Source: Coenobita brevimanus
Lineage: Eukaryota > Arthropoda > Malacostraca > Decapoda > Coenobitidae
Direction: 5' to 3'
Assembly (NCBI GenBank): GCA_032717465.1
Contig: CM064664.1
Coordinates: 4,851,173-4,915,172, forward strand
Length of the DNA stretch: 64,000 nucleotides
Shown here: positions 59,141 to 64,000 of the stretch, in pieces
How the letters are laid out: each line of letters opens with the position of its first letter
How positions within the stretch are numbered: the first letter of the stretch is position 1
Position numbers and translations under genes: made by a program
The notes under the pieces: model-generated
Told to the model about the DNA's origin: nothing
Database searches by the model: none
The model's input: only the letters and a program-made list of their open reading frames with translations

Positions 59141-59609
59141 AGTGTATATATTTTGTATATAGTATTAATTATATAAAAAAAAAAAAAAAAAAATAATAAT
59201 AATAATAATAACACAAAGAAGAATGACCCATATATGACAAACCAGTACCATTATCTTTGAATGAAATATTAATAACTCTTACAATAATCTTAATTTTAAA
59301 CTATTTTTATTCTTGCATGTATGCAATTCACTATAATAACCCAAGTACATACTGTATTACAGTTAAATAATTTACTTTAATGCATTTATTCCAATATGTA
59401 TTCAACTTATTTAAAATGTAATATTACTGAATAATCACTATTTACTATGAATAATATATGTATACAATATTCATACAATTATGTTACTTTACAATATTAT
59501 GTATTTCACTTAATTAGCTTATAAGTTCATTATAATGTGTATGTAGTATGTATTAATATATTATAACTATTAAATGTCGATGGTACGCCATTTTTCGCGG
59601 CCGAGCAAA
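59141..59609 (+). other. Element B 3' interior
   Basis: AT-rich non-coding DNA with an A run and (AAT)n at 59175-59210. 59405-59470 matches element C near 14385-14450. The bases before the 3' LTR (GGCCGAGCAAA) do not form an obvious polypurine tract. Confidence 0.6.
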
Positions 59610-60148
59610 TATAGGACTACATAATAGATAGATAAATAAATAGATAGATAGAGAGACAGATAGAAGCAGGAAGTCAAATGATGAGAAGGTGTTGTGTTTG
59701 CGAGAAGCGAGCAGCGCTAAACGCTTACACGGAGGAAAGCTGACGACAGCGGCCAGTAAGGAGATGATGCAGTTAGCTGTCAGCAGTCCTCTCGTGAGAA
59801 AGTTCTGTTGCCATGAGGAACATACGTGACACACACACCCTACTACACGAGATGTTAGGAAAGAGAGTTTAGAAGGAGACAAGCGACCCTAGAGAGAGGT
59901 CGAGACGGAGATTAGCCTTAGAACAGAGAGAGAGAGAGAGATAGCGAGACAGGGAGGTAGCTACCCAGGACTTATACTATTATACCTGTTTAATATTTCC
60001 AAGACAAATAAAAATAGTCCCATACTATTCTTTACCTCTCCCGTCACTACATGACATCTGGTGGGGAAACTACTACAAGATATAAAAGCCGCTCGACCAC
60101 AAGTCTAAAATATACTTCTCTACAAGTAACTACAAAGTCTTTATGACA
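59610..60148 (+). repeat. 3' LTR of element B
   Basis: 539 bp, matching 50524-51060 apart from GGTGGGGAAAC against GGTGGAAAC. CAAC follows directly. Confidence 0.92.
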
Positions 60149-60152
60149 CAAC

Positions 60153-62464
60153 AACAGCCAGATCGCTACTCGACAGCTGTAAGAGTCACTCGACTTCAGC
60201 ATGATCAGCGTCCGATCACAACACAATATCCACACAAGTAACTGCGTGTGTGAAACTGGGTTATCAATGTGGCAGACACGATTGCCACTGGACCTACATG
60301 ATAACTGTGCAGTAACAACTGGATTGCTACACAATATACCGCCATAGTCGTGTATGGCGCCAGATGGGATACATGACTAGAATGCAGCATAGTGCCCCCT
60401 GGAACACCCAGCCACTCCCACAAGGAATACAGTATAGTGCCCCCATGAACTCCTGGACACCCCCACAAGGAGCCCACAGAGGAGCAGCAGCAGCGCACGG
60501 GGACTCGGTGCAACAACGGCCTGAGTCAGCTCGGGCCGCGTGACCCTATGACCTGGAGCCCGCCTGCTGTCGCCATAGCAGGAATACTGCACTACCTTCC
60601 AGGCGAGCCTTCAGTAAACCAGCAAAGGGGTGGAGCTGCCTATCCAGCTCCTGCCAGCACCCCAAAAGAGACAGCCAGTAGCCGCTCCTGCCTTTGTCAG
60701 GAGATGGCCAGTAGCCTCTCTGAAGGTGTCTTCCTCTTTGAGACGGCCAGTAGCCGCTCGCTCCACGCTAAGGAAACGGCCTGTAGCCATCCTGAGGGTA
60801 ATCAGGAGATGGCCGGTAGCTGCTCCCACCTTCGCCAAGAGACGATCTGCGATCGCTCTGAAGGTGTACTTCTGGAGACGGCTGGTAGCCGCTCCACACC
60901 CCTCCTGATGGAGACGGCCTGTAGCTGCTCCCACCTTTGTCAGATGGCCTGTAGCCGCTCCGAAGGTGTTCCCCCTAAGACGGCTGGTAGCCGCTTACCC
61001 CTCACTAAGGAGATGGCTGGTAGCCGTTCTGACGGTAATGAGGAGATGGCTGGTAGCCACTCCCGCCTTCGTCAGATGGCCAGCAGCCACTCCGAAGATG
61101 TCCCCCCTGAGTTGGCCTGTAGCCGCTCTACACCCCTCCTGCAGGAGTTGGCCTGTAGCCACTCTACACCCCTCCTGCAGGAGTTGGCCTGTAGCCACTC
61201 CCGCCTTCATCAGATGGCCTGTAGCCGCTCTGAAGGTGTCCCTGGGTTTGCTGGCAGTCACTCACCCTCTCATGTCATGGCCAGTAGCTGGGCCTTGGCA
61301 GCTTGTACCCACACCTCTAGGAAGCCACGGCCAGTAGCCAGGCCCTATGGCAGGAAGTGGCCGAGAGCCGCCCCAACGCCTAAGCTTGTCGCCTGTTCCC
61401 TGACCCCCAGTGCAGAGGGCATAGAGGACCTCTGCTCCCTATGACTGGCTCTGGAGGAGACCCACCTGACGGACCCTGATGCAGACCGGTGCCGCAGCCC
61501 TTGACTGTCGGTACTGCCCAGCCCTGGGGACCGCAGTCCTCGGGAACCCCAGACCATCTCCAGAATGCCGGGGCAGGAACTCCCTACACCTCGACGGCTG
61601 AGGACCTCCCCCTCCATCAGGAGCCCGAATGACCAGTTCAGGCAATTGTTTGGCCCTAGCCCTGAGGGCCGCACTCCTGTCCCCAGCCTTGAGATTAAGG
61701 GACTCTTCGCCACCCACAGCCCCGGATGAGAGCAGATGCCTCTGCGCATCATACCGTGCCCCCTGAGCACGGAGTCTCCTGGTCGTGCCCAGCCCCGTCA
61801 GTAGTGGAGCTGTGTTGCCCATCAGCCGCACCCTTGGCGCCAGATTGACCATGGTGACTGTAACTGTGCATTGATAGTGGTCAAGCATTGATGAGGCAGA
61901 ATAGTGAATTGACAGTGATAGACCAAAGTGTTGGAAAGAAGAACAGACACAGTGAACTACCATCCAGTAATAAGATAAACACCAAAGCAGTGGAGTGAGT
62001 GATGGTAATTGATCAAAAGCAACCTACGAGTAGAAAATAAGAAAGAGAACATGCTACCAATAGACTCTACCTCATACTACCATAATCATAATTAGACCCC
62101 AGTGACTTACACCCCCCCCCAGTGAGAAATAGCTCTAGCATCTCCACTCGCTTAGAGACCCTGGACTATACCAATTTAGAATATTCCGCCTCCAGTGTTG
62201 TTTTCACTGTATTCCCAAACAATATCCTGCAAGCTACTATTAACCCTATCTAATTATAAGAGTTTATAATTGCCCAGTAAATCGTGTCTGTAGCATCTGC
62301 TGATTCCCCTGTCTGACTAAGTGATACACGTGTAAGGTTATTGCCTGTAGTTTTTGTGTCCTGCCTCTCTCTTATTTGTCTAACGCCCGGTCTCGAAAGA
62401 GAGCCCTGCTATATGTTAGGAGTTTATGGAACGGGAAGCCGAACCTAAAACACCTAGCATTACA
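60153..62464. other. Right flank of element B and probable upstream part (LTR) of element D
   Basis: A phrase ATAGTGCCCCC(T/A)... is repeated near 60390 and 60430. The minisatellite is listed separately. The last several hundred bases, ending TAGCATTACA at 62464 directly before a primer-site candidate, are probably the 5' LTR of element D, but its start cannot be set because the matching 3' LTR is outside the window. Confidence 0.45.
60640..61330 (+). repeat. Degenerate minisatellite (GAGATGGCC.GTAGCCGCTC units)
   Basis: GAGATGGCC(A/T)GTAGCC(G/A)CTC and relatives recur about twenty times at spacings of roughly 30-50 bp, separated by variable connectors such as CACCCCTCCTGCAGGAGTTG. Because most spacings keep phase, frames stay open on both strands, the longest being 298 codons at 60548-61444 (ASSRS/ACSHS repeats). 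I take this as a repeat, not a gene. Confidence 0.7.
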
Positions 62465-62528
62465 CTGGTGGACAGCAGTGGTTCTTGACCTGGACATACA
62501 AGAGAGGTAGTCAAGAAATACCAGAAAA

Positions 62529-63419
62529 ATGGCAACCAAACCTCACGTGCAATTGCCAAAGTTCTACCCCGAACAGTACGATGTTCGCACATATCTGTCG
62601 ATCATCAAACCTTTACTAGATATCAGTTTTGAAAATTACCAACAAAAAATTGCAGTTACACTCCCACTGTTGGGCAAAGCGGTGGCTAATATTGAACCAA
62701 AAATCGTTCTAGAGCTCATCTGGCAAAATTTCATGAGACTCGTGATCCAAGCCATCACCCCATCACTAGAGAAAGTGGTGGCACTATCTCAACTGGATAG
62801 TTTGACTTTTGACGGGAATCTAGATGATACCCTAATTCGGGCAAGACGCCTGGTCACCACTGCCTACCCGGAGGCAGATGATGAAATCCGAGAACAGCAT
62901 ACTTTTAACACTCTCCTGAGAGTGCTCCTCAGTGATGTAAAAGAACACTTTACGATCCATGACCCGACTGGAGACATGGATAGAGACATCCAACTAATAT
63001 GGAGCCTCCTGGCCTCCTGCCCTGCACCCCAGCAGATCAATGTGGTAAAAAAGTTTCCCACCAAAATTCCGGCTCCCTCAGTCAAGCCACGTCTGTCTAT
63101 GCCCCACACCAGCACCACCTCAGTGCCTAGCCCACCTAGGGCACACCCGACACACTGGCACCCCACCCACAGTGAGAACTCCAACCTTATCCTAGTGAAT
63201 CCCTGGGAATTCTTGGCGTGCAGCTCCAGATGCCCACTGCATGATATCCAGAACCAGTTGAAGGCTTCATGTCAGAAAACTACCACCCCAGGCCAGCGCA
63301 AAGTCTCCTCTCTAGAGGACAAGGCAACAGAGGACGAACCTGCATCTGTGGAGAAGACCAATTCTGGGGAACAGGAGCTGGAGCAAGAAGAAGGAGGCCC
63401 CAGACAGCTGGATTTTTAG
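62529..63419 (+). CDS. gag: gag of element D
   Basis: 296 codons, open throughout. It starts MATKPHVQLPKFYPEQYDVR; PKF(Y/D)...YDVRTYLSII suits a gag core, with a helical middle (LDDTLIRARRLVTTAYPEAD) and TFNTLLRVLLSDVKEHFTIH. The C-terminal third is Pro/Ser-rich and then Glu-rich. No canonical Cys-His knuckle is present; a lone CSSRCPLH does not qualify. It ends in a TAG that overlaps a GGATTTT heptamer, and pol continues in the -1 frame. ATG at 62529 is the first after the primer site and has an A-rich context. Confidence 0.7.
   Translation: MATKPHVQLPKFYPEQYDVRTYLSIIKPLLDISFENYQQKIAVTLPLLGKAVANIEPKIVLELIWQNFMRLVIQAITPSLEKVVALSQLDSLTFDGNLDDTLIRARRLVTTAYPEADDEIREQHTFNTLLRVLLSDVKEHFTIHDPTGDMDRDIQLIWSLLASCPAPQQINVVKKFPTKIPAPSVKPRLSMPHTSTTSVPSPPRAHPTHWHPTHSENSNLILVNPWEFLACSSRCPLHDIQNQLKASCQKTTTPGQRKVSSLEDKATEDEPASVEKTNSGEQELEQEEGGPRQLDF
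63410..63416 (+). promoter_or_regulatory. Probable -1 ribosomal frameshift site GGATTTT
   Basis: In gag phase it reads G GAT TTT followed by the stop TAG at 63417-63419. Slipping back one base reads GGA TTT TTA GGC and enters the protease frame. GGAUUUU is a proven shift heptamer in red clover necrotic mosaic virus. A GC-rich stem (GGCCCACCCC with GTTGGGGGCC) lies just downstream. Confidence 0.65.
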
Positions 63420-63982
63420 GCCCACCCCTGCACAATCCCACAGTGTTGGGGGCCATTTCCAAATATCGTCCCCCAGTTTACCACAAGATGAAGCTGAACG
63501 GGACGAAAGCCAGACTTCTGGTCGATACGGGAGCAGCCAGATCCTGCCTTTATAGCCATTACTTCTCCCACCACAAATCGACCTTTGGCCCATTCTACCC
63601 CACAGCTACTCACCTTGTGGATGTGGGGGATGGCCCCCTGCCCATCAGTGGGGAGACACGGGACCTAAGAGTCGACACCCACCAACCGATGTCAACCCAG
63701 CACCAGTTTATAATTTTCGACTCTACCTGCCGGAATTACGACGGGTACCTGGGGCTGGACCTGTTGCAGAAGCTAGGGGCCACCATAGATTGCCACAACA
63801 GACAGCTCCAGTTCCGTGAACCGCCCGACCCTCCCCCCCCCGGCCCGTCTGCACCTGCATGCCACGGCCCCGGCCGGAAGACTCCACCCCCCTTCCTTCC
63901 TCTTCCCCCCTCCCTCTCTTATTCTCCCCTACCCCCTCCCCCTCTTATTACCTTCCACCACCCCCCCTCCCTCTTTTCCTGA
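63417..63982 (+). CDS. pol: pol (protease part) of element D, partial
   Basis: Read in the -1 frame from the shift site. GFLGPPLHNPTVL leads into the aspartic protease: KARLLVDTGAARSCL with the catalytic DTGA at 63524-63535, a beta-rich middle, and GYLGLDLLQKLGATIDCHNR, the second conserved protease block with the GLDLL turn. After QLQFREPPD the sequence becomes C- and T-rich, encoding mostly Pro and Leu, and the frame stops at 63980-63982, before any RT domain. This could be a real frame change in a low-complexity run or an assembly error. The rest of pol lies outside the window. Confidence 0.65.
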
Positions 63983-64000
63983 CACCATTTCTGCTGCCGT

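Larger units (their letters stand above)
50524..60148 (+). mobile_element. Element B: env-bearing Ty3/gypsy LTR retrotransposon, recent
   Basis: 9.6 kb with LTRs at 50524-51060 and 59610-60148 that, by eye, differ only by a 2-bp insertion. The flanks are CAAC at 50520-50523 and 60149-60152, a 4-bp target duplication. Inside are a primer-site candidate, a 1-kb leader, gag, pol in the -1 frame, and env. The near-identical LTRs imply a very recent insertion, yet pol has two frame changes and env at least two. The copy may have been moved in trans, or some of these are sequencing errors at homopolymers. Protein comparison puts it in the same group as element A, but clearly a different family. Confidence 0.92.
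62466..64000 (+). mobile_element. Element D: 5' part of a third LTR retrotransposon
   Basis: TGGTGGACAGCAGTGG at 62466 is a primer-site-like TGG sequence two bases after an LTR-like end (ATTACA). Gag, a -1 frameshift signal and a protease follow. The element runs off the window end. The protease motif DTGA and lack of gag knuckles separate it from A and B; it is probably another Ty3/gypsy lineage, but no RT is visible to prove this. Confidence 0.65.

Overview
The window is eukaryotic DNA dominated by transposable elements, most likely from an arthropod and probably a decapod crustacean. That is inferred from three things: env-bearing Ty3/gypsy elements beside LINEs of a type I associate with decapod genomes; dense (TA)n, (CA)n, (GT)n and (GA)n microsatellites; and one exon that reads as the end of an ionotropic receptor. 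I see no prokaryotic features and no complete host gene.

Layout. 1-1269: simple-sequence DNA. 1270-10195: element A, a Ty3/gypsy retrotransposon with gag, pol and an errantivirus-type env, inserted in a (TA)n tract. Its gag-pol is broken by shifts and stops, but the 569-codon env is open. 11156-15343: element C, an internally deleted relative of element B with LTRs, a GTAA target duplication, an ATGTAAC minisatellite and a 205-bp near-perfect palindrome inside its 3' LTR. 15865-18485: a decayed LINE. 19975-22400: a candidate piggyBac-like element with an acidic ORF and a 162-bp tandem array. 23026-23304 (minus): terminal exon of an ionotropic-receptor-like gene. 23514-28234: LTR fragment, a second TTAA-bounded element, and small DNA transposons, one with a hAT-like insertion. 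30002-30190: an intact copy of the same small element. 33800-38490: a jockey-like LINE split by another jockey-like LINE in reverse orientation. 38563-42463: a minus-strand gag relic split by a nearly full-length LINE. 42702-43471: another TTAA start with a spliced acidic exon. 44064-44761: an element with 73-bp inverted ends. 45525-45965: a direct and inverted array of tRNA-Glu-like sequences. 46545-49974: a third LINE. 50524-60148: element B, gag-pol-env with near-identical LTRs and a CAAC target duplication. 60640-61330: a minisatellite. 62466-64000: the start of element D, with a likely -1 frameshift site at its gag stop.

How the parts relate. A and B share a plan: gag with Cys-His knuckles, pol in the -1 frame (protease, reverse transcriptase, RNase H, integrase with D-D-35-E), and env behind a splice-acceptor-like site with a furin-type site before a glycine-rich fusion segment. 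C keeps the parts of B needed in cis (LTRs, primer site, leader), so it may have been mobilised by B-type proteins. The strongest leads are the open env of A, the GGATTTT signal of D, the palindrome in the C LTR, the tRNA-Glu-like palindromic array and the receptor exon. All family calls rest on motifs read by eye; no database search was possible.
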